DNA of 10,496 bases from Flavobacterium sp. (lineage in GTDB: Bacteria > Bacteroidota > Bacteroidia > Flavobacteriales > Flavobacteriaceae): the NCBI GenBank assembly GCA_030682755.1, contig JAUXNR010000300.1, positions 1-10,496 of the forward strand, given 5' to 3'. A program made the position numbers and the translations under genes. The notes under the pieces are model-generated. The model had not been told where the DNA came from and did no database searches. It saw only the letters and a program-made list of their open reading frames with translations. Shown here in pieces: positions 1 to 6,089 of the stretch. The first letter of the stretch is position 1; each line of letters starts with the position of its first letter.

Positions 1-702
1 ATTGGGGTTCTTGATAATAATCCTTTTCAAGTTGATCCTTGTAAAACTTTACAAGATTTAATGGATCCAACAAAACAAAATATATTACCTGAAATAAATT
101 GGTTAAAAAACAAATTGATTAATGGCGAACAAATTGAATGGTCTTCATCTTTTAATAAAAATACACTTCAAAACGAGAGACAATCTGGAACCCAATATAA
201 TGTTAAAATTAATATTGGTTCTAATTATGTTGGGAGTATCCATTTACATCCAAAGACTGGATATGGAATCTTTTCTTGGGTAGATTTACAGACATTAGCT
301 AAAACAAGGAGCAATGCAGCTCTTCAAAAACAAGCAAATGTGACTTTAATGTTGGTAACTCACAATCCTGATAACCCTTCAAACCCAAATGTTTACGCTT
401 TGTTTATTGAAGATTCAGACAAATTACAAAGCCAATTAGATAACATGTGGAATGCTTCAAGATTTAACATAAATGGTGTTCCGGCTAGTGATGAAGATAA
501 GATAAAGACAATACATGACGAAATGGCAATAAAATATGAAAAAAATAAAAACAATTTAGAGGCTTATTTTCTTAAGTATGTTGCTTCTTATGGTGTATCC
601 ATATACAAAGCAAATAATGATGTTAGTCAATGGTCTAAGCTTGAGCGTTCTAATTTAAATGGCACAGAAATTGCTTTTCCTAACCCTTGTGTACAATTAT
701 AA
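1..702 (+). CDS. 3' end of a protein with a C-terminal JAMM/MPN+-like metalloprotease domain (5' partial)
   Basis: The frame is open from base 1 (IGVLDNNPFQVDPCKTLQDL...) through the first in-frame ATG at 61, so the gene very probably begins upstream and only its C-terminal 233 codons are seen. The key feature is HLHP at 241-252 followed by Ser (274-276) and Asp (283-285). This gives H-x-H-x11-D with S-x2-D, one residue longer than the canonical JAMM/MPN+ zinc site H-x-H-x10-D. Glu at 127-129 or 136-138 could be the upstream acid. In JAMM enzymes these residues bind zinc and cleave isopeptide or peptide bonds. The remaining sequence is polar with no membrane segment. C-terminal domains of this kind occur in uncharacterised, often exported Bacteroidetes proteins; this is recalled, not searched. 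Activity and substrate are unknown. No terminator is obvious before the next gene. Confidence 0.75.
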   Translation: MGVLDNNPFQVDPCKTLQDLMDPTKQNILPEINWLKNKLINGEQIEWSSSFNKNTLQNERQSGTQYNVKINIGSNYVGSIHLHPKTGYGIFSWVDLQTLAKTRSNAALQKQANVTLMLVTHNPDNPSNPNVYALFIEDSDKLQSQLDNMWNASRFNINGVPASDEDKIKTIHDEMAIKYEKNKNNLEAYFLKYVASYGVSIYKANNDVSQWSKLERSNLNGTEIAFPNPCVQL

Positions 703-759
703 TTATTGTAGTCTTTCAAATAACAACAAACTTTCAAAAAAACATATATTTACATACAA

Positions 760-1365
760 ATGAAAATAATAATCACATCTATAATTACTTTATTGTGTTT
801 TAAAGTAAATGCACAATATACAAGTATTCAAAACCTTGATAGTCCCGATAACTTTCCACAATCTGGAGTCTATTATAAAGACCTAAATAGTGTTTTAGAT
901 CCCTTTGTTGGTACGTGGAGGTACTCAAGTGGGAATAACGAGTTTGAAATAGTTTTAGAAAAAAAATTAGAGTCTTCTCAAAATGGATATTATTATAGAG
1001 ACATGTTGATTGGGTCATATCGCTATGTTGTAAATGGTATTGAAAAAGTAAATGTTCTCAATACACATGATTTGTCTATTTTAAATGGCGATTCAAATCC
1101 AATTAGGGCTTATGTTATAATAACAGGTAATTCGAGAGGTTGTGATGAATGTGACAGTAATGAAAAATGGATAATTGGAGCAATTAAAGATCCTGTTAGT
1201 CAGACATTTAATGATTTATTTATTCGTAATATTATTCACAATGGACAAGATGCCATAAAAATAACTATTCATTATGGAGGTCCTAGAACTAGAATGGATG
1301 GTGAGCTAGAGAGTACACCTGTAAGTTTTCCAGCTGGTGCGGAGTATATTTTAATTAAGCAATAA
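760..1365 (+). CDS. Secreted DUF6705-like hypothetical protein
   Basis: This 201-residue protein has a short N-terminal signal peptide (MKIIITSIITLLCFKVNAQ, cleavage probably after NA or AQ), so export is expected. The mature part starts with YYKDLNSVLDPFVGTWRY, the 'YLKD.N..LD.(Y/F)VGTW' pattern I associate with the Flavobacterium family DUF6705. It also has alternating hydrophobic stretches typical of a beta-rich fold and ends in ILIKQ, another usual ending for the family. No catalytic residues are recognisable. Two cysteines lie in a GCDEC motif around residues 127-130 and could form a small disulfide or metal loop. The ATG at 760 is chosen because it starts the signal peptide; TATATTTA at 745-752 just upstream is a one-mismatch Bacteroidetes -7 element. 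A degraded relative may lie downstream at about 1453-1635. The function of the family is unknown. Confidence 0.75.
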   Translation: MKIIITSIITLLCFKVNAQYTSIQNLDSPDNFPQSGVYYKDLNSVLDPFVGTWRYSSGNNEFEIVLEKKLESSQNGYYYRDMLIGSYRYVVNGIEKVNVLNTHDLSILNGDSNPIRAYVIITGNSRGCDECDSNEKWIIGAIKDPVSQTFNDLFIRNIIHNGQDAIKITIHYGGPRTRMDGELESTPVSFPAGAEYILIKQ

Positions 1366-1377
1366 TAAAAATAAGAC

Positions 1378-1419
1378 ACTAACAAGTCTGTCAGTTTTCA
1401 TACTGACTCGTTTGTTAGT
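1378..1419. repeat. Imperfect inverted repeat after the DUF6705-like gene
   Basis: The arms 1378-1395 and 1402-1419 are complementary over the outer 8 bp (ACTAACAA/TTGTTAGT) and the inner 6 bp (GTCAGT/ACTGAC). They are separated by a 4x4 mismatch and close on a TTTCAT loop. The repeat starts 12 nt after the stop codon, which suits a transcript-end hairpin, but no T-run follows. It could be a weak terminator, an mRNA-stabilising hairpin or a decayed element. Confidence 0.5.
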
Positions 1420-1452
1420 TAAGAAAAATAACGTACCAATTTCTCATTTTAG

Positions 1453-1635
1453 TTAACCTTAAAAAACTTATATTCAAATAAAGCAGCTTTTGTTATGCTA
1501 AGAGTTGATGAAAACGGAGTTCAAAAAATTAAAATTAAGTTTATTTTAATAAATGGTTCATCTAGAGTCCAGTCTGATTTTCTAACGCCATCTACAACAA
1601 CAAATTTTACGATTCTTTATGGAGTTATACTTTAA
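1453..1635 (+). pseudogene. Probable decayed 3' remnant of a second DUF6705-like gene
   Basis: The frame is open from 1453 (after TAG at 1450) to TAA at 1633-1635, with an internal ATG at 1495. The segment NGVQKIKIKFILINGSSRVQ lines up with NGQDAIKITIHYGGPRTRMD at the C-terminus of the gene just upstream: an NG start, an IKI core and a shared S/T-R. Both frames then run through S/T/P-rich sequence to a short hydrophobic end. There is no signal peptide or N-terminal domain, so this looks like the last quarter of a lost tandem paralogue. The alignment was done by eye and is short, so a chance ORF remains possible. Confidence 0.4.
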
Positions 1636-1667
1636 CAAAAGAAAATTAATTTTTTAGTTAACTTCAA

Positions 1668-1700
1668 AAAAATCTGTTTAATCTGAAGCAGATTTTTGTT
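1668..1700. terminator. Probable bidirectional terminator upstream of glyS
   Basis: AAAAATCTG (1668-1676) and CAGATTTTT (1689-1697) form a perfect 9-bp stem around a 12-nt loop. The stem is A-rich on the left and T-rich on the right, and T-rich sequence continues to about 1704, so it could stop transcripts from either side. The GC content of the stem is low, so efficiency is uncertain. Confidence 0.5.
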
Positions 1701-1770
1701 CTTTAAGCGTTTATGTATAATAGTTGCTAACCTTTTTTAAACTCAACCCTTACCAATCTAATCTTTTTTA

Positions 1771-1778
1771 TATTTTTG
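1771..1778 (+). promoter_or_regulatory. glyS promoter -7 element (TAnnTTTG)
   Basis: TATTTTTG matches the Bacteroidetes -7 consensus TAnnTTTG exactly and is followed by C, as is common in flavobacteria. It ends only 7 nt before the glyS ATG at 1786, so the transcript would be leaderless or nearly so. No TTG-type -33 element is seen at the expected distance. Confidence 0.55.
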
Positions 1779-1785
1779 CACCATT

Positions 1786-2229
1786 ATGGCAAAACAAGAA
1801 GATAATTTTAAGAATGTAATTTCACATGCAAAAGAGTACGGATTTATTTTTCCGTCCAGTGAAATTTATGACGGTCTGAGTGCCGTGTACGATTATGCTC
1901 AAAACGGAGCAGAATTAAAGAAAAACATCAGAGAATATTGGTGGAAATCAATGGTGCAAATGCACGAAAACATCGTGGGTATTGATGCAGCAATTTTTAT
2001 GCATCCAACGACTTGGAAAGCTTCCGGTCACGTGGATGCGTTTAATGATCCATTGATTGACAACAAAGATTCTAAAAAAAGATACCGTGCCGACGTTTTA
2101 ATTGAGGATTATGCCGAAAAATTAAACCAAAAAGCACAAAAAGAAATTGACAAAGCCAGAGAACGGTTTGGTGATGCTTTTTACGAAGCCCAATATGTAA
2201 CCACCAATCCTCGTGTGATGGAATATTAA
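1786..2229 (+). CDS. glyS: N-terminal piece of glycyl-tRNA synthetase, as the stop codon is written
   Basis: If the TAA at 2227-2229 is read literally, this piece encodes 147 residues with motif 1 and part of the catalytic insertion region but lacks motifs 2 and 3. It could not bind ATP or charge tRNA alone. The ATG at 1786 is clear: it follows the -7 element closely and begins the family-typical [18 protein letters not shown]. Confidence 0.7.
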   Translation: MAKQEDNFKNVISHAKEYGFIFPSSEIYDGLSAVYDYAQNGAELKKNIREYWWKSMVQMHENIVGIDAAIFMHPTTWKASGHVDAFNDPLIDNKDSKKRYRADVLIEDYAEKLNQKAQKEIDKARERFGDAFYEAQYVTTNPRVMEY

Positions 2230-2256
2230 GCCAAACAACGCGAGATTTTGGAAAGA

Positions 2257-3327
2257 ATGGCTCGTTCGTTAGGCAATGAAGATTTAGCCGATGTAAAGGC
2301 TTTAATTGAAGAATTAGAAATTGCTTGTCCGGAATCCGGTTCTCGCAATTGGACCGAAGTGCGTCAGTTTAACTTGATGTTCGGCACTAAATTAGGAGCT
2401 TCTGCCGATTCTGCGATGGATTTATATTTACGTCCGGAAACAGCTCAAGGTATTTTCGTGAATTTCTTAAACGTTCAAAAATCGGGACGTATGAAGATTC
2501 CATTCGGAATTGCTCAAACCGGAAAAGCGTTTAGAAATGAGATTGTGGCTCGTCAGTTCATCTTTCGTATGCGTGAATTTGAACAAATGGAAATGCAATT
2601 TTTCGTAAAACCGGGCGAAGAGATGAAATGGTATGACTACTGGAAAGATACCCGTTTAAAATGGCATTTGTCATTAGGTTTAGGAAGAGAAAATTACCGT
2701 TTTCACGACCACGAAAAATTAGCTCATTATGCTAATGCTGCGGCAGATATCGAATTTAATTTCCCATTCGGATTTAAAGAATTGGAAGGAATTCACTCCA
2801 GAACCGACTTTGATTTGAAAGCTCACGAACAATATTCAGGCAAGAAATTACAATATTTTGATACGGAAGAAAACAAAAATTATGTTCCGTATGTAGTGGA
2901 AACTTCGGTTGGTTTAGATCGTATGTTTTTAGCTGTTTTCGCTAATTCATTAACAGAAGAAGCATTGGAAGACGGTTCAACACGAACAGTTTTGCGTTTG
3001 CCATCGGTTTTAGCACCCACAAAAGCAGCGGTTTTACCTTTGGTAAAGAAAGACGGTTTACCTGAAATTTCACGTAAAATTGTAGAAGAATTGAAATGGG
3101 ATTTCAATGTAGCCTATGATGAAAAAGATGCCGTAGGGCGTCGTTACAGAAGACAAGATGCGTTGGGAACTCCATTTTGTATCACAGTAGATCATCAAAC
3201 AATTGAAGACGAAACGGTTACTATCCGTCACCGTGATTCGATGCAACAGGATCGTGTGAAAATTTCGGAATTAAGAGAAATCATTTCCAACGATGTTTCG
3301 ATGCGAAATTGGTTGATGAAAATGTAA
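2257..3327 (+). CDS. glyS: C-terminal piece of glycyl-tRNA synthetase (motifs 2 and 3, anticodon-binding domain)
   Basis: This is the downstream part of the same reading frame, holding catalytic motifs 2 and 3 and the anticodon-binding domain. An independent start could be TTG at 2248 or ATG at 2257, but neither has a visible ribosome site or its own promoter, and relatives have no natural domain boundary here. It is best regarded as a continuation of the interrupted gene. Reinitiation just after the stop, 18-27 nt away, is conceivable and could yield two complementing halves; that is speculation. Confidence 0.6.
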   Translation: MARSLGNEDLADVKALIEELEIACPESGSRNWTEVRQFNLMFGTKLGASADSAMDLYLRPETAQGIFVNFLNVQKSGRMKIPFGIAQTGKAFRNEIVARQFIFRMREFEQMEMQFFVKPGEEMKWYDYWKDTRLKWHLSLGLGRENYRFHDHEKLAHYANAAADIEFNFPFGFKELEGIHSRTDFDLKAHEQYSGKKLQYFDTEENKNYVPYVVETSVGLDRMFLAVFANSLTEEALEDGSTRTVLRLPSVLAPTKAAVLPLVKKDGLPEISRKIVEELKWDFNVAYDEKDAVGRRYRRQDALGTPFCITVDHQTIEDETVTIRHRDSMQQDRVKISELREIISNDVSMRNWLMKM

Positions 3328-3346
3328 TAACCATTCAATAATATGT

Positions 3347-3380
3347 AATAAGGCTTTCCAATCGGGAAGCCTTATTTGTT
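3347..3380 (+). terminator. Rho-independent terminator of glyS
   Basis: Arms 3347-3359 and 3364-3376 (AATAAGGCTTTCC / GGGAAGCCTTATT) pair over 13 bp with one G-U wobble and close on a 4-nt AATC loop. A short T-rich tail follows. The hairpin lies 20 nt after the glyS stop codon. Confidence 0.8.
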
Positions 3381-3388
3381 TAAATTTG
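3381..3388 (+). promoter_or_regulatory. Promoter -7 element for the histidine kinase/LytTR pair
   Basis: TAAATTTG is an exact TAnnTTTG match, sits directly after the glyS terminator, and is 17 nt before the ATG at 3406. This placement supports ATG 3406 over the upstream TTG at 3376, which lies inside the terminator. No clear -33 TTG is visible. Confidence 0.6.
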
Positions 3389-3405
3389 CAAGACATTTTT
3401 GGAGT

Positions 3406-4173
3406 ATGGAATCGAATGATTTTCAATTTTACTTTTATTTTTTACTTTCTGCACTTGTTTTGGTGGTAGGAATAGCTCTTTTTTTGGGATATAAATTGTT
3501 TAAATCCTTAAAGAGAAAAGAAGCTATTGAGTCGCAGTTTCAACAATTAGAAGATAAAGTCAACAATCTGCAATTGGAAACGTTGGAAGCAAAACTTAAT
3601 CCGCATTTGTTTAAAAACATCTTAAATTCCATACAATCACATGCATATCAAACCTATTTCGCTTTAGACAAACTGGCCAATGTGTTGGATTATATTTTGT
3701 ATGAAAGCCGTAAAAAATTTGTTACGCCAAAAGAAGAAATTGAATTTGCTTGTAATTTGATAGAAATCAATAAAATAAAAGTGAGTCCGCTTTTTGAATT
3801 AAAAGTAAAAATGAAAGTGAATGAAGAGGAATTGCTTTACAACCAAAAGTTAATGGCTCCGATGATTTCGATTGATATGATTGAAAACGCCTTTAAACAT
3901 GCCGATTTACAAAGTGCCGATGCTTTTATTTCCATCGTATTTGAGTTTAAAGAAAGTGTTTTCAGTTTAACGGTTTCCAATAAAATTTCAGGAAAATCAA
4001 AATTACCCAAGGATAAAGGCGGTTTTGGAACCCAAACACTAGAACAAAGACTAAAAATTATCTACAAAGACCATTTTAAGTTGGATCGATTTGTAGAAAA
4101 AGACGTTTATATTTCACATTTAAAAATTAATCTCCTTGAACACAAAGCTGAAATGCTTGCTGCTCGACGATGA
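3406..4173 (+). CDS. LytS-type sensor histidine kinase (His_kinase family, PF06580-like)
   Basis: This 255-residue protein is one half of a two-component pair. It has one N-terminal membrane segment (about residues 6-34), a basic stretch KSLKRKE and a short coiled region. The His_kinase signature LEAKLNPHLFKNILNSIQSH follows, with phospho-acceptor His67. The ATPase part has an N-box MIENAFKHAD (Asn161) and a glycine motif GGFGTQTLEQRLKIIY. It has almost no extracellular sensing domain, so the signal must come through the membrane segment or a partner. ATG 3406 is chosen for its promoter position and a GGAG just upstream, although the spacing is only one base. The 3' end overlaps the downstream LytTR regulator frame by 38 nt, implying translational coupling, and that regulator is the obvious phosphotransfer partner. 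Confidence 0.85.
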   Translation: MESNDFQFYFYFLLSALVLVVGIALFLGYKLFKSLKRKEAIESQFQQLEDKVNNLQLETLEAKLNPHLFKNILNSIQSHAYQTYFALDKLANVLDYILYESRKKFVTPKEEIEFACNLIEINKIKVSPLFELKVKMKVNEEELLYNQKLMAPMISIDMIENAFKHADLQSADAFISIVFEFKESVFSLTVSNKISGKSKLPKDKGGFGTQTLEQRLKIIYKDHFKLDRFVEKDVYISHLKINLLEHKAEMLAARR

Positions 4174-4852
4174 GTTGCCCGGGTTAACGTACTTGAAAAT
4201 GCTTTGCGAACAAATTCCGGAATTGGAAGTGGTCAAAGCATTTAATAATCCCAATGTGTTTTTAAGTGAAATTCCGGAATTAGATTTCGATTTATGCATT
4301 TTAGACATCGAAATGCCAATGATTTCGGGCATTGAAGTAGCAAATCTTCTACAAGGAAAACTCATTATTTTTGCTACAGCGTATAAGGAATTTGCGTTGG
4401 AAGCTTTTGAATTGGATGCCGTTGATTACCTTCAAAAACCAATCAAAAAAGAGCGTTTGCAAATGGCTGTTCAAAAAGCGTTGAAAAGAAGTCAGCAGGA
4501 AATTCCAACCAAAAAGTTCGTTCAATTGCAGGCGGATAAAGGCAAAACGCTTTTGTATTTTGATAAAATAACATACATCAAATCTGCATCTATTGATAGC
4601 AGAGATAAAGAAGTGTTGTTGGAAGACAATTCAATCCTCATTTTAAAAAATATTTCGTTTGAAAAGTTAATGGAATTCTTGCCAACTGCTGATTTTTGTA
4701 GAATCAACAAACATGAAGTCATCAAATTGAGTAAGGTTCAGTTTTTTTCTGCAGATCAAATTAATACAACTATTGCACAAAAAGGTAAAAATCTTATCCT
4801 AACACTCGGCAATACTTATAAAAAAGATTTTCTTTCTAAAGTGAAAGTATAG
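4136..4852 (+). CDS. LytTR-family response regulator
   Basis: This cytoplasmic DNA-binding response regulator (238 residues) is probably phosphorylated by the kinase encoded immediately upstream. The receiver domain (about 5-115) keeps every active-site residue: the acidic pair Asp11-Asp12, phospho-acceptor Asp57 in LCILDIEMP, Thr81 in FATAY and Lys101 in LQKPI. A LytTR DNA-binding domain follows (about 135-238), recognisable from FVQLQADKGKTLLYFDKITY, FCRINKHEVIKLSKV and the final LTLGNTYKKDFLSKV. There is no ATG between the in-frame stop at 4121 and the DD motif. The best start is TTG at 4136, giving MNTKLKCLLLDDE, though CTG 4148 is possible. The gene overlaps the kinase by 38 nt. No good terminator follows. 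Confidence 0.85.
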   Translation: MNTKLKCLLLDDELPGLTYLKMLCEQIPELEVVKAFNNPNVFLSEIPELDFDLCILDIEMPMISGIEVANLLQGKLIIFATAYKEFALEAFELDAVDYLQKPIKKERLQMAVQKALKRSQQEIPTKKFVQLQADKGKTLLYFDKITYIKSASIDSRDKEVLLEDNSILILKNISFEKLMEFLPTADFCRINKHEVIKLSKVQFFSADQINTTIAQKGKNLILTLGNTYKKDFLSKVKV

Positions 4853-4960
4853 TTTGTTACATTTTTTTAAGCTTTCATTACATTGTTTGAGTTATTGTTT
4901 ACAAACAAAAAATTACTTTACGTTTATATCGGACTTTTGAACTATTAAAAATAAATAGTC

Positions 4961-5674
4961 ATGGAAACAGTCTTTCAAAATGATTTTTTTTGGTTGCAAA
5001 AGCATAACCTTCTGGTTAAATTTAAAGGTTTGATTTTTAATAAGCCTACAAAAGCGTTACAGTATCCAAAATCATTAATTAATAATTGTCAAGGATTGCT
5101 GCTCAATAACCAAATCGTGAAAACACTTCTTTTTTCTACCGATATGGCTATCATCGAAAATATTGAAGCAGATGCTGTTTTGGCTGTATATCCTTTTTCT
5201 CCCTCTGAAAGAATAATGAAATCAATTATTTCTTTTTCAAACAAACCGGTCATTTGTGGCGTGGGTGGAGGTTTAACAAAAGGTAAAAAGTCGATTGAAA
5301 TGGCTTTGGCAGCAGAGCAAATGGGAGCTGCGGCTGTAATAGTCAATCAACCTTTTCTGAATAAAGACATTGAGATGATTAAGCGAAAGATTACTATTCC
5401 CGTCATTTCAAGTGTTTCTACTCCGGATTTTTCATTTCAAAGTAGAATTGATTCCGGAATTGATGTTTTTCATATTACAGGCGGTCAGAATACAACTAAA
5501 ATAGTAGAACTAATCAAGCAGTTGACGCCTTCTTTTCCTATCATCGCCACAAGTGGAAAAACAAAAGAAAGCGTACAATCTTCTGTTGCATCCGGAGCCA
5601 ATGCAATCGTTTTATCTCCCCCAACAAATAGTGAACTTTTTAAATCAATAATGAATAAATATAGGAATGCATAG
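4961..5674 (+). CDS. Uncharacterised TIM-barrel protein (putative hydrolase or phosphate-binding enzyme)
   Basis: This 237-residue soluble protein has no signal peptide or membrane segment. Eight hydrophobic beta-strand-like stretches follow in order: GLLLNN, DAVLAVYPF, PVICGVGGG, AAAVIVNQP, IPVISSV, DVFHITGG, FPIIATSG and ANAIVLSPP. This is the rhythm of a (beta/alpha)8 barrel. GVGGGLTKG (about residues 100-108) and the C-terminal glycine-rich loops resemble phosphate-binding loops of phosphate-substrate barrels. I recall similar proteins annotated only as 'hydrolase' in Firmicutes; no substrate is known. The ATG at 4961 begins a 108-nt-isolated transcription unit. Its last 8 nt overlap the start of the next gene, so the two are translationally coupled and probably share a function with the antiporter downstream. 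Confidence 0.65.
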   Translation: METVFQNDFFWLQKHNLLVKFKGLIFNKPTKALQYPKSLINNCQGLLLNNQIVKTLLFSTDMAIIENIEADAVLAVYPFSPSERIMKSIISFSNKPVICGVGGGLTKGKKSIEMALAAEQMGAAAVIVNQPFLNKDIEMIKRKITIPVISSVSTPDFSFQSRIDSGIDVFHITGGQNTTKIVELIKQLTPSFPIIATSGKTKESVQSSVASGANAIVLSPPTNSELFKSIMNKYRNA

Positions 5675-6086
5675 TTTTATTACTAAAAACACGAATTTAT
5701 TAATTGCATTAATCCTGGTAACATCATTACATGTTAAAGCTCAGGATAAGATAGGTTTTGCATTGTTTGATGGTATAGCCGTTGCCGGATATGTTGATCA
5801 GGGAGCATTTATGAATTTTACAGGGCCTAATGTGAGTTTAACATCAAAGCATTCAAAATATATTTTAGGGATGTTGCCTTCCTTACGGTTCAAAGAAGAC
5901 ACAAATACACCCAAAAATTCATTTATAACCCCAAATTTAGGAGTTGGATTAACTTATAGCTACAAGTTGTTGGCGGTTCAGGTTCCTCTCTACTATAATG
6001 CAAAGACAGCAACAATTAACGGAAATTGGAATGTTGGAATTGGAGTAGGAATGCGATTAAACTTTTTAAATAAAAAAAACAATTAA
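5667..6086 (+). CDS. Small exported beta-rich, probably outer-membrane, protein
   Basis: This 139-residue protein begins with a signal peptide (hydrophobic NLLIALILVTSLHVKAQ, cleavage near KA/Q). The mature part of about 110 residues has alternating polar/hydrophobic stretches rich in Gly and aromatic residues (FALFDGIAVAGYVDQGAF, PNLGVGLTYSYKLLAVQVP, WNVGIGVGMRLNFL). The chain ends in a strand with a terminal aromatic-type pattern before a short basic tail. This suits a small outer-membrane beta-barrel or a periplasmic beta protein, but no enzymatic motif is visible. It overlaps the upstream TIM-barrel gene by 8 nt (ATGCATAG) and ends 3 nt before the antiporter gene, so all three are almost certainly co-transcribed. 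Function unknown. Confidence 0.65.
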   Translation: MHSFITKNTNLLIALILVTSLHVKAQDKIGFALFDGIAVAGYVDQGAFMNFTGPNVSLTSKHSKYILGMLPSLRFKEDTNTPKNSFITPNLGVGLTYSYKLLAVQVPLYYNAKTATINGNWNVGIGVGMRLNFLNKKNN

Positions 6087-6089
6087 ACC

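Larger units (their letters stand above)
1447..1707 (+). repeat. Imperfect ~50-nt direct repeat pair flanking the gene remnant
   Basis: TTTTAGTTAAC occurs exactly at 1447-1457 and again at 1652-1662. In both copies an A-run follows, AAGCAG lies at the same offset of 34 nt (1481 and 1686), then TTTTGTT (1488-1494 and 1694-1700) and finally TAAG (1498-1501 and near 1704-1707). Copy 1 therefore spans about 1447-1501 and copy 2 about 1652-1707, enclosing the remnant frame. They may be duplicated gene-end sequences or the scars of a deletion. Confidence 0.45.
1786..3327 (+). pseudogene. glyS: Glycyl-tRNA synthetase (dimeric, class II) interrupted by one in-frame stop
   Basis: Glycyl-tRNA synthetase charges tRNA-Gly with glycine in the cytoplasm and is normally essential. 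The frame covers 514 codons including the final TAA, about the usual length of the single-chain alpha2 enzyme. The motif-1 region is [19 protein letters not shown] (about residues 31-49), followed by [14 protein letters not shown]. Motif 2 is FRNEIVARQF...REFEQMEMQFF (about 249-275), motif 3 is near VETSVGLDRMFLAVF (about 370-384), and a C-terminal anticodon-binding domain (about 400-505) contains YRRQDALGTPFC. Codon 148 is TAA (2227-2229) between NPRVMEY and AKQREILERMARS, where relatives have an ordinary residue, probably Gln or Lys. The frame does not shift and all later motifs are intact. A sequencing error, a fresh nonsense mutation with another copy elsewhere, or suppression are all possible. 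It is transcribed alone, from a promoter at 1771 to a terminator at 3347. Confidence 0.85.

Noticed and set aside
1378..1419. Inverted repeat as the terminal repeat of an insertion sequence
   Set aside because: There is no transposase fragment nearby and no matching second copy in the window; it fits a gene-end hairpin better.
1495..1635. Independent 46-residue gene
   Set aside because: There is no promoter, signal peptide or plausible leader; the frame extends upstream without a start and resembles the end of the neighbouring gene.
2227..2229. UAA as a recoded selenocysteine or pyrrolysine codon
   Set aside because: Selenocysteine uses UGA and pyrrolysine UAG; no special structure is visible after the codon, and the position is not a known catalytic residue.
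2880..3107. Minus-strand open frame of 75 codons within glyS
   Set aside because: It lies opposite conserved synthetase sequence, has no promoter or family similarity, and its low stop density is explained by the codon bias of the real gene. The same applies to the minus-strand frames near 800, 4120, 4522, 5089, 6350, 7289, 7951 and 9022.
3376..3405. TTG 3376 as start of the LytS-like kinase
   Set aside because: It overlaps the glyS terminator and would precede the -7 element; ATG 3406 fits the promoter and begins just before the membrane segment.
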